Below are positions 18,026 through 27,612 of a DNA stretch of 64,000 nucleotides, piece after piece. Source of the DNA: Salinispirillum marinum (lineage in GTDB: Bacteria > Pseudomonadota > Gammaproteobacteria > Pseudomonadales > Natronospirillaceae); NCBI RefSeq assembly GCF_042651565.1, contig NZ_JBHSDF010000004.1. One strand, given 5' to 3'. The notes under the pieces were generated by a model. The model saw only the letters and a list, made by a program, of their open reading frames with translations, made no database searches and was not told where the DNA came from. Every line of letters starts with the position of its first letter. Position 1 is the stretch's first letter. Both the position numbers and the translations under genes were made by a program.

Positions 18026-18844
18026 TTAATTTGCTCGTTTTTCGATACCATACGGTGTCCATGTACTTCGCGTATTCTTTACCGCCTTCCGGATGGCATT
18101 ATTTTTTGCCCAAGTTTCAGGGTTCTCATAACCACGCTTATGGTCCAAATGAAGCATGATCACCGAGTAGCGCGCCTGAATGCCTTTTATGCCGAGATTC
18201 ATCATCCGCTCTCCCATCTCCCGATCCAGTCCGCCATACTGCATGCGTTCATCAAAACCATTGACCGCCAGCATATCGGCCTTCCAACCAGAGCTGTTTC
18301 CACCGTTCCAGGTCGCACCGGTAGGCGTTAGTCGATTCAACCATCGGGCCAGCACCGACCCAGAGGTTAGCTTCATCTTTTTGTGATCAGACGGTTGCCC
18401 CAATTCTTTTAAGCAATCAAAACTAAACACTGTTTGATCGGCCACCATAGCTTCTGAAACAGCCTCACTCACGGGTAAGGTTAACCGATACAACCCACCA
18501 GAAACGAAATGTCCAGGTCGCGCAAACGCCTTGTGCATCGCGATATAATCGGCCCGAGGAATGCAGTCACCATCAGTAAAAGCCAGATAATCGCAAGGTG
18601 TTTCCATAATCGCCTTATTCAAAATGACAGTCTTACGAAACCCGTCGTCCTCATGCCATACATGGCGAATATTCAATCGGCCTCGGGCCTGAAACCGTGC
18701 GATCAAATCTGCTGTCTCCTGCCCAGAGCCATCATCGGCAAGAATGAGCTCGAAGTCAGGATCTGTTTGATGCTCATAGCCCCACAGCACCTTCTCCAAC
18801 CACTTGGGGGAATTATAGGTGGTCACAACCACACCCATTTTCAT
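18026..18844 (-). CDS. GT2 glycosyltransferase with C-terminal galactosyltransferase-type segment
   Basis: 272 residues with GT-A fold: start MKMGVVVTTYNSPKWLEKVL, nucleotide loop LILADDGSG, and metal motif FTDGDCIPR (D-x-D type). The C-terminal 'FDERMQYGGLDREMGERM' resembles the GT7-type acceptor segment found in several LPS heptose or galactose transferases. It is divergently transcribed from the gene at 18911, with 66 bp between them that must hold both promoters. Confidence 0.75.
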   Translation of the reverse strand: MKMGVVVTTYNSPKWLEKVLWGYEHQTDPDFELILADDGSGQETADLIARFQARGRLNIRHVWHEDDGFRKTVILNKAIMETPCDYLAFTDGDCIPRADYIAMHKAFARPGHFVSGGLYRLTLPVSEAVSEAMVADQTVFSFDCLKELGQPSDHKKMKLTSGSVLARWLNRLTPTGATWNGGNSSGWKADMLAVNGFDERMQYGGLDREMGERMMNLGIKGIQARYSVIMLHLDHKRGYENPETWAKNNAIRKAVKNTRSTWTPYGIEKRAN

Positions 18845-18910
18845 CCAACATCTCCTGACGCGTAGTGAAACTTACTGGTACACTGCTCCCCTACTTTATG
18901 AGGTGCAATT

Positions 18911-20125
18911 TTGCTCGGACAATCTACCACATCAGCCAACAAAATATCAGCGCAACAGGAACGGAAACTCCTGATCATTTGCCCTACAGATACTTGGGGT
19001 GGTGTTGAAAAAAACGTTCGCCTACGTGCTGCGGCAATGGCTCAGCGCGGTCACAGCGTCACGGTATTGCTGTGTGAGAATACGTTCGAGGCTCGCTTTA
19101 AAGACCTACCTAACGTTCACCTTGAAACAATGCCGTATAGACCTTCAAATCTGTCACCGAGTCTATATTGGTCGTTTTACCGAAAAATTAAAAAAATCCA
19201 GCCTGATTGTGTGTTTGTACCCTTGAAAAAAGACTGGTGGGCAGCCACGCTCGCAGGCTATCTAGCCAAGGTTCCGCAGCGCATACTCTATTTAGGCATT
19301 AAACGACGAATCAAAGAAAATCTAAAATACCGTTTACTGTTCAAGTCTCTGAAAGCCTTGCTGATCGTGAACAGCAAAGACCTGAGAACACATCTAAAGT
19401 CGAGCAACCGATATTTGCACGACGGGAATCTAAAACTTATTTATAACGGATTCGAACTGCCAGAGTTAGGTGCTGCATTGGGGGGGCTACGATCCAGCTT
19501 AGGGATACCCCTAGATGCGCCTGTTGTGGGGTGTGCAGGACGATTTAGCCATCAAAAAGGATTTGATTTACTCCCTGAGATACTGCATCAATTACCGGAA
19601 AATGCTCACCTTATCATTGCGGGCGGGGGCGACTTGGAAGATCAGCTATGCCGCCAGTTTAATGACACCGTCGGCAGTGAACGCATTCACTTGATCGGCC
19701 CTCAAAATGACATGTCGATGTTCTTCCAAACCCTCGATATATTTCTCTTGCCATCACGCAATGAAGGTATGGCCAATGTTCTGAATGAAGCTTTAAGTTA
19801 TGGTCTACCGGCCGTGTCTACTCATGTTCCCGGCAGTGCGGAACTACTGGAAGCTGATCCAGACACCCCGGATGACCTGCTTGATTCACCCGGTATCTGG
19901 CGCGGCAAACATGGCCTTATCACCCGAGTCAATGACACCGAAGCACTCGCCCGTGCTTTAAATTTACTGATTTCGGGCAAGGTGAAGTTTGACCCCGAGC
20001 AGCAACGTGGCAAAATACGTCGCGATCATGATTTAACCATTATGATGAATCTTACCGAACAGATTTTCTTTAACCAAACTTTCGACGAAAAACCAACAAC
20101 CCCACGTCAAAAGGCGGCCTCATGA
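18911..20125 (+). CDS. GT4 glycosyltransferase
   Basis: 404 residues. The N-terminal 'LLIICPTDTWGGVEKNVRLRA' is the GT4 acceptor-side glycine loop. The C-terminal half has 'PVVGCAGRFSHQKGFDLLPE' and 'FLLPSRNEGMANVLNEALSYGLPAV', with the E-x7-E motif in the form NEG..N.LNEA. The start is a TTG at 18911 with GAGGTG six to seven bases upstream; no ATG in frame lies before the conserved core. It overlaps the next gene by 4 bp (ATGA). Confidence 0.72.
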   Translation: MLGQSTTSANKISAQQERKLLIICPTDTWGGVEKNVRLRAAAMAQRGHSVTVLLCENTFEARFKDLPNVHLETMPYRPSNLSPSLYWSFYRKIKKIQPDCVFVPLKKDWWAATLAGYLAKVPQRILYLGIKRRIKENLKYRLLFKSLKALLIVNSKDLRTHLKSSNRYLHDGNLKLIYNGFELPELGAALGGLRSSLGIPLDAPVVGCAGRFSHQKGFDLLPEILHQLPENAHLIIAGGGDLEDQLCRQFNDTVGSERIHLIGPQNDMSMFFQTLDIFLLPSRNEGMANVLNEALSYGLPAVSTHVPGSAELLEADPDTPDDLLDSPGIWRGKHGLITRVNDTEALARALNLLISGKVKFDPEQQRGKIRRDHDLTIMMNLTEQIFFNQTFDEKPTTPRQKAAS

Positions 20126-20958
20126 AGTTAAAAGAGTTCCTACCCTCATTGATAAAAATGGCACGCCTTAAACAACTGGATCCTGTCAAACTGAACCAAG
20201 AAGGCGAACAGGATGTGCCTGTTATTGTTAGTTGCACCAGTATTCCCAGTCGGTTTCATGTATTGGATAAAACGGTTCGCAGTGTCTTAAATCAATCTTG
20301 TCCGCCTAAAAAAATGCTTCTCTGGCTGCATGAACGACATAAAAATAGTCTGCCGAAAAGTCTATTGAATATGCAAGGACATAAATTTGAAATACGATTT
20401 ACGGAACTGGATAGCCCACACTGCAAACTAGTACCCACACTGCTTGCCTATCCAAAAGATATCATCGTTACCTGTGATGACGATTTAATCTATGAGGATT
20501 CTTGGCTGGAAACCCTCTACAAAAGTCATAAAGAACATAACAATGACATAATTGCTCACATTGCACGCGTCATTCGCTATGACGACCATGGTATAACTCA
20601 GCCCTATCGAACCTGGTCTCAAGAAAGACAGGCCAACACATCACACAATGCTTTAATCCCTATGGGCTATGGCGGTGTGCTCTATCCTTCAGGTTCTTTA
20701 CCTCAAATGGCAACCGATACACAACTATACAATCAGCTAGCGCCAAAAGCGGATGACCTATGGTTCAAAGCCATGTCTACGTTGAATGGTACAAAAAGCC
20801 GCACAACGTCAGAATCAGTAGCATCACCCTATCCAATGCCCAATTCTCAAACGGTTAGCTTAAAGAAGTCTAATGTGCGTCAAGATGGCAATAGGGTACA
20901 GTGGGAAGCGCTCGTAAATCACTTCCCTATGCTTAAGGATCTAACATCATCGGTTTAA
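20122..20958 (+). CDS. Putative GT2-like glycosyltransferase
   Basis: 278 residues. 'VIVSCTSIPSRFHVLDKTVRSVL' followed by 'DIIVTCDDDLIYEDSWLETL' looks like a GT-A enzyme with a DDD metal site. It overlaps the upstream GT4 gene by 4 bp and converges with the TupA-like gene, the two overlapping by 12 bp at the 3' ends. The base composition is clearly richer in A+T than the lpt genes, consistent with later acquisition at the edge of the locus. The specific sugar is unknown. Confidence 0.58.
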   Translation: MKLKEFLPSLIKMARLKQLDPVKLNQEGEQDVPVIVSCTSIPSRFHVLDKTVRSVLNQSCPPKKMLLWLHERHKNSLPKSLLNMQGHKFEIRFTELDSPHCKLVPTLLAYPKDIIVTCDDDLIYEDSWLETLYKSHKEHNNDIIAHIARVIRYDDHGITQPYRTWSQERQANTSHNALIPMGYGGVLYPSGSLPQMATDTQLYNQLAPKADDLWFKAMSTLNGTKSRTTSESVASPYPMPNSQTVSLKKSNVRQDGNRVQWEALVNHFPMLKDLTSSV

Positions 20959-21861
20959 CGTCCACTGCTCCCCTAATTCAAAATCAAAGGATTGGGGTTC
21001 GAAGGGAGCACGACCTTTAACGGGGTAATGGGTCAGCTCACCGATGAAAATACGTCCGGATAGCGTAAAAAAGTCTACCCTAACATAATCAAAAGGGCTG
21101 GCCAATTTTTCAGCAATACTCAACATCTCATCAAGACATTCAGGTTTTTCGACATCAGGACCGTTATCACGATTCCACTTCACGTCGATTTTTTGCCAAT
21201 CTTTTCCATATAAGTTCTTATAATAATTATCGAATCGACCAACATCGACCTGTATAAACTTACAATCCCCATGAATCATATGAAATTTATAATCAAAAGG
21301 CACACCCAAACTGCCATCATGAAGAAATTCTTCAACCATAACTACCGGGTTTGCGTTTTTGTATGCCCATTCGTGGGCTCTAACCCCATAACGCCTTATG
21401 CACCAGTCATTCAGCTTTACAATAGCATCTTCTTTTTTAAATTTACTCTTGTCTTTGACAATAATATTCATGGCAGAACCATGACTGCACTTTAAAACAA
21501 ACTGATCTGGCAAATCATCAAAGGGAATATCCTTGGCTTTTTCTCCATGCCAATACAGAGGCACTAATATCTTCTCTGCTTCTTCTTTGCCCAGCATATC
21601 GGCAATGTACGAACGCACCGTAAACTTATCAGCAACGATGGGTATAAGCGGATTTCTATCGTAGATTTTTTTCCAACAAACCTTTTGATTAAAGCTTTTC
21701 GGGTTTTTCAAGTCTAATGAATACCCCGTTAATTTTTTGAATTTCTTTTTCTCTATAGGAAATCCCAAAAGTCTATCAAGCCATGCGAATATACTATTCT
21801 CTAAATTTTGAAGAAAAATATTTATTCTTGTTCCAAGGTTGCTGATCAACGCGAACTCCAA
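20947..21861 (-). CDS. TupA-like ATP-grasp enzyme of surface glycan synthesis
   Basis: 304 residues in which 'FVLKCSHGSAMNIIVKDK', 'PVVMVEEFLHDG' and 'FDYKFHMIHGDCKFIQVDVGR' follow the ATP-grasp layout of the TupA family (named for teichuronopeptide biosynthesis and common in polysaccharide loci). These proteins are thought to ligate amino acids or related groups to glycans. The gene is AT-rich compared with the flanking liu genes, a sign of transfer. No partner is visible beyond the neighbouring transferases. Confidence 0.75.
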   Translation of the reverse strand: MEFALISNLGTRINIFLQNLENSIFAWLDRLLGFPIEKKKFKKLTGYSLDLKNPKSFNQKVCWKKIYDRNPLIPIVADKFTVRSYIADMLGKEEAEKILVPLYWHGEKAKDIPFDDLPDQFVLKCSHGSAMNIIVKDKSKFKKEDAIVKLNDWCIRRYGVRAHEWAYKNANPVVMVEEFLHDGSLGVPFDYKFHMIHGDCKFIQVDVGRFDNYYKNLYGKDWQKIDVKWNRDNGPDVEKPECLDEMLSIAEKLASPFDYVRVDFFTLSGRIFIGELTHYPVKGRAPFEPQSFDFELGEQWTLNR

Positions 21862-21895
21862 AATGCATGATAGTTATAATCATGTTATTACTAAG

Positions 21896-22795
21896 CTATT
21901 GATTTGACAACGCCAACCCCACTTTAGACCGATTCGCCCGCACCAACCGAGCACTGATCTGCTGGCCGATCTTGGCGATGGCTTTGAGGTCTATGCCGGT
22001 CTCGATACCCAAGCCCTGCAACAAATACAATACGTCTTCGGTCGCTACGTTACCCGCCGCACCCGGGGCATAGGGGCAGCCGCCCAAGCCAGCGACGGAG
22101 CTGTCGATCACCGCAACGCCCTCTTCCAACACTGCGTACAGATTCGCGACAGCCTGGCCGTATGTATCGTGAAAGTGCGCGGCCAGTTGCTCCACCGGAA
22201 CCTGCTTGCGCACGGCCTCTAGCATCCGTTTTACTTTTAGCGGTGTGCCGACGCCGATGGTGTCACCGAGCGAGATTTCATAGCAACCCATGTCCAGCAG
22301 CGCCTTGGCAACCCACGCTACCTGCTCGGGTTTAATGTCACCTTCATACGGACAACCGACCACGGTCGACACGTACCCACGCACGCGAATACCGGCTTTT
22401 TGCGCGGCTGCCATAATGGATTCGAAGCGTGCCAGGCTCTCGGCGATAGAACAGTTGATGTTCTTTTGCGTAAAGCTTTCCGAAGCGGCACCGAACACTG
22501 CAACTTCGTCGGCTCCGGCCGCCAGCGCATCTTGAAAACCCCGTATGTTGGGTGTGAGCGCACTGTAGGTGATGCCGGGAACGCGCGTGATCTGCTGCAA
22601 TACCGCCGTAGAATCCGCCATTTGTGGCACCCACTTAGGCGATACAAAACTGCCCGCTTCGATGTAGTTCAAACCGGTTTGCGATAACTGGTCGATCAGT
22701 TGCACTTTATCGTCCACCGTCAGGTGCATGGACTCGTTCTGCAAGCCATCACGCGGCCCCATTTCAGCGATGCGAACACGTTGCGGAAAACTCAT
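21896..22795 (-). CDS. liuE: Hydroxymethylglutaryl-CoA lyase
   Basis: Last step of leucine breakdown: HMG-CoA to acetoacetate and acetyl-CoA. 299 residues with the TIM-barrel start RIAEMGPRDGLQNE and the HMG-CoA lyase signature SVAGLGGCPYAPGAAGNVAT containing the catalytic Cys. The ATG overlaps the liuD stop by 4 bp. It is the final gene of liuABCDE. Confidence 0.92.
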   Translation of the reverse strand: MSFPQRVRIAEMGPRDGLQNESMHLTVDDKVQLIDQLSQTGLNYIEAGSFVSPKWVPQMADSTAVLQQITRVPGITYSALTPNIRGFQDALAAGADEVAVFGAASESFTQKNINCSIAESLARFESIMAAAQKAGIRVRGYVSTVVGCPYEGDIKPEQVAWVAKALLDMGCYEISLGDTIGVGTPLKVKRMLEAVRKQVPVEQLAAHFHDTYGQAVANLYAVLEEGVAVIDSSVAGLGGCPYAPGAAGNVATEDVLYLLQGLGIETGIDLKAIAKIGQQISARLVRANRSKVGLALSNQ

Positions 22796-24804
22796 GCCTC
22801 GGCCTCCTCAAAGTCCACCAATTCGACCCCGGCAGACACCGTTTCGCCCGGTTGAAAATAGAAGGCGTTGACCATACCATCGCTGGGCGCCCGAATGCTG
22901 TGCTCCATTTTCATGGCTTCCATCACCAACAGTGGCGTATTAGCTTCAACCCGCTGCCCCGGCTCGACCAACAAAGCCACCATGGTGCCGTTCATTGGCG
23001 CCGTCAGGCCGTGTGCTGCGGCTTCGTGTTGACCGAAATCCGGCGTTGGCTGACACAGGAAGACATGGCGTTCACCTTGCCAGAATAAGCTCAACTCTTG
23101 CCCTTCCGGCTTAGCCGCTAAGTGATAGCCCAGCGTAAATCGATGTTCGTTTAACACCACGGTGGCTTCGTCGATACCAACTTGCCCTTGAATATGACCC
23201 AGTGATACAGGCGCTTCACCCGGCGCTGCCATGCGGTGAATATCGAACCCGCCTGTAGCATCTGGCACGAGTTCAAAACGGCTCGGCTCTTCTCGCCACA
23301 CCAGTTCAATGGATTGCCTTGGGCTGGCATTCAAACGCCAGTCGTCCAAGCTGTGCCACGGATCATCGTCGCCGTCACGATGCCGACGTAAAGCCTGATT
23401 CGCCACAAACGCCGCCAGCAAAGGCAGTTGCTCCGCTTGCGTAGATGCAGCCGGAAATAAATCGGCTTCATGGTGGGTGATAAAGCCTGTATCAAGGTCC
23501 GCGGAAGCAAACGCCGGATGCGCCGCCAAGCGGTGCAAAAAACTAACGTTGGTGGTCAACCCACCAATTCGATATTGTTCCAAGGCTTGTACCATGCGCC
23601 GAATGGCACTGGTGCGGTCCACATCCCATACAATCAATTTGGCGATCATGGGGTCGTAATACATGCTCACCTCGTCGCCTTGCACCACGCCGGTATCCAC
23701 TCGCACATGGCGGCTTTCGGTGGGCGTTTTCAGGTAGGCCAGTATGCCCGTGGCGGGCAAGAAATCTTGCTCGGGGTCTTCGGCGTAGATGCGCACTTCG
23801 AGCGCATGGCCGTTAATGCTGATCTGGTCTTGCGTCAGCGGTAACGGTGCACCCGTGGCCACGCGCAGTTGCCATTCAACCAAGTCCTGCCCGGTGATCA
23901 TCTCCGTAACCGGATGCTCAACCTGCAAGCGGGTGTTCATTTCCATGAAGTAGAACGAGCCGTCTTCATCGTACAAAAACTCTACTGTGCCCGCGCCTAC
24001 ATAATTGATGGCTTGCGCGGCCTGTACAGCCGCTTCGCCCATGGCTTTGCGCGTGGTTTCACTTAGACCGGGGGCTGGCGCTTCTTCAATCACTTTTTGA
24101 TGGCGGCGCTGAATGGAACAGTCCCGCTCGGCCAGGTACACGCCGTTGCCGTGCTGGTCGCAGAACACCTGAATTTCAACATGGCGCGGCTTGGTGAGGT
24201 ATTTTTCCACCAGCAGATCGCCATTACCAAAGGCGTTTTCGCCTTCGCGGCGCGCGGCCTTAATGGCTTCGTCCAGTTCGCTGGCCTGCCACACCACACG
24301 CATACCTTTACCACCGCCACCGGCCACCGCTTTCAGCAACACGGGGTAGCCCATGTCTTCGGCGCTTTTACGCAGCAGTTCCGGGTTTTGATCCGCACCG
24401 TGATAACCGGGCACCAAGGGTACTCCGGCTTTTTCCATGATCTGCTTCGCCGCGCTTTTCGAGCCCATGGCTTCGATAGCACCGACCGGAGGGCCGATAA
24501 ACACAATATTCTGCGCGGCGCAGGCACGGGCAAATTCGGCATTTTCCGATAAGAATCCGTAACCGGGGTGAATGGCTTCAGCACCCGTACTCACCGCTGC
24601 CGCGATGACTTTATCAATCAGCAAATAGGATTCACGACTGGGTGCGGGGCCGATGTGTACTGCTTCGTCAGCGAGTAAAACGTGCTGCGCTTGCACATCA
24701 GCATCAGAATAAACCGCCACCGTGCGCACACCCAAAGCGCGAGCGGTTTTGATCACTCGGCACGCGATTTCACCACGGTTGGCGATGAGGATTTTGTTGA
24801 ACAT
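22792..24804 (-). CDS. liuD: Methylcrotonyl-CoA carboxylase biotin-carrying alpha subunit
   Basis: Carries biotin carboxylase and biotin carrier functions for conversion of 3-methylcrotonyl-CoA to 3-methylglutaconyl-CoA. 670 residues: biotin carboxylase N-domain (MFNKILIANRGEIACR), ATP-grasp glycine loop (AVAGGGGKGMRVV), catalytic EMNTRLQVEHPVTE, and at the C-terminus the biotinylation site VMEAMKMEHS. It is coupled to liuE and lies 43 bp downstream of liuC. Confidence 0.93.
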   Translation of the reverse strand: MFNKILIANRGEIACRVIKTARALGVRTVAVYSDADVQAQHVLLADEAVHIGPAPSRESYLLIDKVIAAAVSTGAEAIHPGYGFLSENAEFARACAAQNIVFIGPPVGAIEAMGSKSAAKQIMEKAGVPLVPGYHGADQNPELLRKSAEDMGYPVLLKAVAGGGGKGMRVVWQASELDEAIKAARREGENAFGNGDLLVEKYLTKPRHVEIQVFCDQHGNGVYLAERDCSIQRRHQKVIEEAPAPGLSETTRKAMGEAAVQAAQAINYVGAGTVEFLYDEDGSFYFMEMNTRLQVEHPVTEMITGQDLVEWQLRVATGAPLPLTQDQISINGHALEVRIYAEDPEQDFLPATGILAYLKTPTESRHVRVDTGVVQGDEVSMYYDPMIAKLIVWDVDRTSAIRRMVQALEQYRIGGLTTNVSFLHRLAAHPAFASADLDTGFITHHEADLFPAASTQAEQLPLLAAFVANQALRRHRDGDDDPWHSLDDWRLNASPRQSIELVWREEPSRFELVPDATGGFDIHRMAAPGEAPVSLGHIQGQVGIDEATVVLNEHRFTLGYHLAAKPEGQELSLFWQGERHVFLCQPTPDFGQHEAAAHGLTAPMNGTMVALLVEPGQRVEANTPLLVMEAMKMEHSIRAPSDGMVNAFYFQPGETVSAGVELVDFEEAEA

Positions 24805-24847
24805 GGTCGTTACCCTGTTTGGTTGGTTCGGCCAGAGGGCTGGCCTC

Positions 24848-25609
24848 CTACGAGTCTAAAAATCGTTTTAAACGGGCCTGGCCGTCCGGCGACACCCGAA
24901 TTGCGGCAATGCGCTCGCTGGTCATGCGTAGCAGGTCTTCGCTGACCTCCGCGCCAGCTATATCGTCAATCAGTTGCTTGGCTGCCGCCACCGCTACCGC
25001 GCTGTTGCCCAGCACCGCGTCACACCAAGCATCAACCGCTTGATCTAAGGCATCCGGCGCAACCACTTCGTGGGCCAAGCCAATCGCCAGCGCTTTGTCG
25101 GCACGAATCACTTCAGCGCTCAAGAAATACCGCCGCGCTTGGCGCTCTCCAATCGCGCGAATCACAAATGGCGAAATCGTCGCGGGGATCAGTCCGACCT
25201 TCACTTCGCTCAAGCAAAAGCTGGCACGCTCACTGGCGAACACCGTGTCGCAACATGCAGCCAGCCCCACCGCACCGCCATAAGCCGCGCCCTGCACCAC
25301 CGCTACCGTCGGTTTCGGCAGCCGATACAGGTTGTTCATCAACTGCGCGAGCTGCCAGGCATCCGCCTGATTTTCCGCTTCGCTGTACTTCGCCATGCGT
25401 TGCATCCAACCCAAGTCTGCTCCGGCACTGAAGTGTTTGCCTGCGCCTCGCAGGCAGACAACTTTGACATTCGCATCACCCGCAGCATCCAACAGCGCTG
25501 CATTCAGCAACCCGATCAAGCCATCATCAAAGGCATTGCTCTTTTCCAACCGATTCATCGTGAGGGTCAGTACCCCCCGATCATCCAAATTCTTCAATAA
25601 GTCACTCAT
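24848..25609 (-). CDS. liuC: Methylglutaconyl-CoA hydratase (enoyl-CoA hydratase family)
   Basis: Hydrates 3-methylglutaconyl-CoA to HMG-CoA. About 253 residues of crotonase fold, with oxyanion-hole loops FSAGADLGWMQ and GAAYGGAVGLAACCD and the catalytic region EVKVGLIPATISP. The start at 25609 (MSDLLKNLD) is set by GGAG eight bases upstream; the frame extends further without an RBS. It is separated from liuB by about 360 bp filled with two palindromic elements, so operon continuity there is less certain. Confidence 0.87.
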   Translation of the reverse strand: MSDLLKNLDDRGVLTLTMNRLEKSNAFDDGLIGLLNAALLDAAGDANVKVVCLRGAGKHFSAGADLGWMQRMAKYSEAENQADAWQLAQLMNNLYRLPKPTVAVVQGAAYGGAVGLAACCDTVFASERASFCLSEVKVGLIPATISPFVIRAIGERQARRYFLSAEVIRADKALAIGLAHEVVAPDALDQAVDAWCDAVLGNSAVAVAAAKQLIDDIAGAEVSEDLLRMTSERIAAIRVSPDGQARLKRFLDS

Positions 25610-25658
25610 TTCGATCTCCAGTGTCCCATATTTCATGCGCCGCCATTGGATATAGAAC

Positions 25659-25771
25659 GGACTCTTTGGGGATAGGGGGAGGTCTTTTCCCGCGCGAACG
25701 TACGTCCTGTACGTAACGCGCTAATCGGGCTCCTGCCCTCTGGAAAAGCCTCCCCCTATCCCCTTGAGTCC
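25659..25771. repeat. Nested palindromic element, family II, copy 1 (between liuB and liuC)
   Basis: Long arms 25659-25690 and 25742-25771 are near-perfect inverted repeats. Between them are two hairpins: ACGTAC/GTACGT around a GTCCT loop (25698-25714), and GGGC-TCCT-GCCC at 25727-25738. The 22 bp at 25718-25739 recur exactly, in inverse orientation, at 25872-25893 in the next element. No coding potential is seen. Confidence 0.8.
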
Positions 25772-25836
25772 TCTCCATCACGTCAGAATAATCGGCCTGA
25801 CGATAGGCTGGTCTTCCTAAACGGTGATCGTCGCTG

Positions 25837-25954
25837 AGGGGTATGATCAATGAAGGGGGATTCTATTCCAAAGGGCAGGAGCCCGATTAGCGCCTCTTGG
25901 GCAGGAAGCCCAAGGCGCGGGAATAGAGATCCCCCTTTGTTGATCAAATACCCC
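25837..25954. repeat. Nested palindromic element, family II, copy 2 (inverse orientation)
   Basis: Arms about 25837-25870 and 25920-25954 pair with each other but are unrelated to the arms of copy 1. Inside, GGGC-AGGA-GCCC (25873-25884) is the reverse complement of the copy 1 hairpin with the same loop. A second hairpin CTTGGGC/GCCCAAG around AGGAA (25896-25914) takes the place of ACGTAC/GTACGT. Thus the loops are constant while the stems are replaced. Confidence 0.8.
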
Positions 25955-25966
25955 GACTCGCAATCT

Positions 25967-27574
25967 CTACATCCGGAAGACGCCGAATTTAGTCTCCTCA
26001 ATGGGCTTGTTCAACGCCGCTGAAAGCCCGAGGCCCAGAACCTCTCGGGTTTGGGCCGGGTCGATGATGCCATCGTCCCATAACCGCGCACTCGCGTAAT
26101 ATGGGTGGCCTTGCGTCTCGTATTGCTCTTGAATAGGCTTCTTAAAGGCCGCCTCCTCTTCTGCTGACCAAGTCTCACCCCGCGCCGCCATTCCATCACG
26201 CTTCACCTGCGCCATCACCCCGGCCGCCTGTTCACCCCCCATCACAGAAATGCGCGCATTCGGCCACATCCACAAAAAGTTCGGATCGTACGCCCGACCA
26301 CACAAACCGTAATTACCTGCGCCGTAACTACCTCCAATGATCATCGTCAGCTTGGGTACTTTCGCACAGGACACCGCCGTCACCAGCTTGGCGCCGTGCT
26401 TCGCAATACCTTCCGATTCATACTTCTTACCGACCATAAAGCCGGTGATGTTTTGCAGGAAAATCAGCGGAATCTTGCGCTGTGCACACAGCTCGATGAA
26501 GTGCGCGCCTTTTTGCGCCGATTCACTGAATAAAACCCCATTATTGGCGACAATACCGACAGGGTAGCCGTATAAGCGCGCAAAACCGCAAACGAGTGTT
26601 GGGCCATATAACTGCTTAAATTCGTCGAAATCTGATCCATCGACCACCCGTGCGATAACCTCGCGGACGTCGTACGGCTTACGCAAATCGGCACCAACAA
26701 TGCCGTACAGCTCTTTCGGGTCGTACTTCGGCGGTACGCTGGGTTGTTTGTCGATATCAACGCGTTTGGGTCGGTTCAACCGTGCCACGCTGCGCCTAGC
26801 GAGGTGCAAGGCGTGCTCGTCATTCAAGGCGTAATGGTCAGCCACACCGGATACCTTGGTGTGTACGTCGGCACCGCCCAGCTCTTCAGCGGAAACCACC
26901 TCACCTGTGGCGGCCTTCACCAGCGGCGGCCCAGCGAGGAAAATAGTGCCTTGGTCTTTAACGATGATGGACTCATCGGCCATGGCAGGCACATAGGCAC
27001 CGCCCGCGGTACACAAACCCATCACCACGGCGATTTGCGGTATGCCTTCGGCGGACATATTGGCTTGATTAAAGAAGATACGCCCGAAATGTTCGCGGTC
27101 GGGGAAGACTTCGTCTTGCTGCGGTAAGTTAGCACCACCCGAGTCCACCAAGTAAATACACGGCAAATGGTTTTGCGCGGCAATGGCTTGTGCGCGCAGG
27201 TGCTTTTTCACCGTTACAGGAAAGTAGGTGCCGCCTTTTACCGTGGCGTCGTTGGCGACGATCATGCATTCGACGCCGCTGACCCGACCGATACCAGCAA
27301 CCACACCCGCACAGGCAATGTTGTCGTCGTACATGCCATAAGCGGCCATCTGGCCGATTTCCAGAAACGGCGAGCCGTCATCCAATAAATGACGAATGCG
27401 ATCACGCGCCAGCAATTTTCCGCGCGATACGTGACGTTCTTGATACTTCACTCCCCCGCCAAGTTTCAATTCTTCGAGCTTCACGTGTAGATCATCCACC
27501 AGTGCTTGCATGGCTGCATCGTTCGCCAAAAACTCTGGCGTTCGAGTATTGATTTGGGTCGTCAGTTGGGTCAT
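25967..27574 (-). CDS. liuB: Methylcrotonyl-CoA carboxylase carboxyltransferase beta subunit
   Basis: Transfers the carboxyl group from biotin to 3-methylcrotonyl-CoA. 535 residues from ATG 27574 (MTQLTTQINTRTPEF), with GGAAGAGAAG upstream. The crotonase-like carboxyltransferase pockets GGANLPQQDEVFPD and 'GGSYGAGNYGLCGRAYDPNF' are characteristic of MCC beta. It forms the enzyme with LiuD. A frame reaching 27634 lacks a better start. Confidence 0.93.
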   Translation of the reverse strand: MTQLTTQINTRTPEFLANDAAMQALVDDLHVKLEELKLGGGVKYQERHVSRGKLLARDRIRHLLDDGSPFLEIGQMAAYGMYDDNIACAGVVAGIGRVSGVECMIVANDATVKGGTYFPVTVKKHLRAQAIAAQNHLPCIYLVDSGGANLPQQDEVFPDREHFGRIFFNQANMSAEGIPQIAVVMGLCTAGGAYVPAMADESIIVKDQGTIFLAGPPLVKAATGEVVSAEELGGADVHTKVSGVADHYALNDEHALHLARRSVARLNRPKRVDIDKQPSVPPKYDPKELYGIVGADLRKPYDVREVIARVVDGSDFDEFKQLYGPTLVCGFARLYGYPVGIVANNGVLFSESAQKGAHFIELCAQRKIPLIFLQNITGFMVGKKYESEGIAKHGAKLVTAVSCAKVPKLTMIIGGSYGAGNYGLCGRAYDPNFLWMWPNARISVMGGEQAAGVMAQVKRDGMAARGETWSAEEEAAFKKPIQEQYETQGHPYYASARLWDDGIIDPAQTREVLGLGLSAALNKPIEETKFGVFRM

Positions 27575-27612
27575 TGCATCTTCTCTTCCAATAACTGGTG
27601 GCTGGCAACGCT

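Noticed and set aside
24097..24552. A 151-codon plus-strand frame inside liuD
   Set aside because: Shadow of the biotin carboxylase domain.
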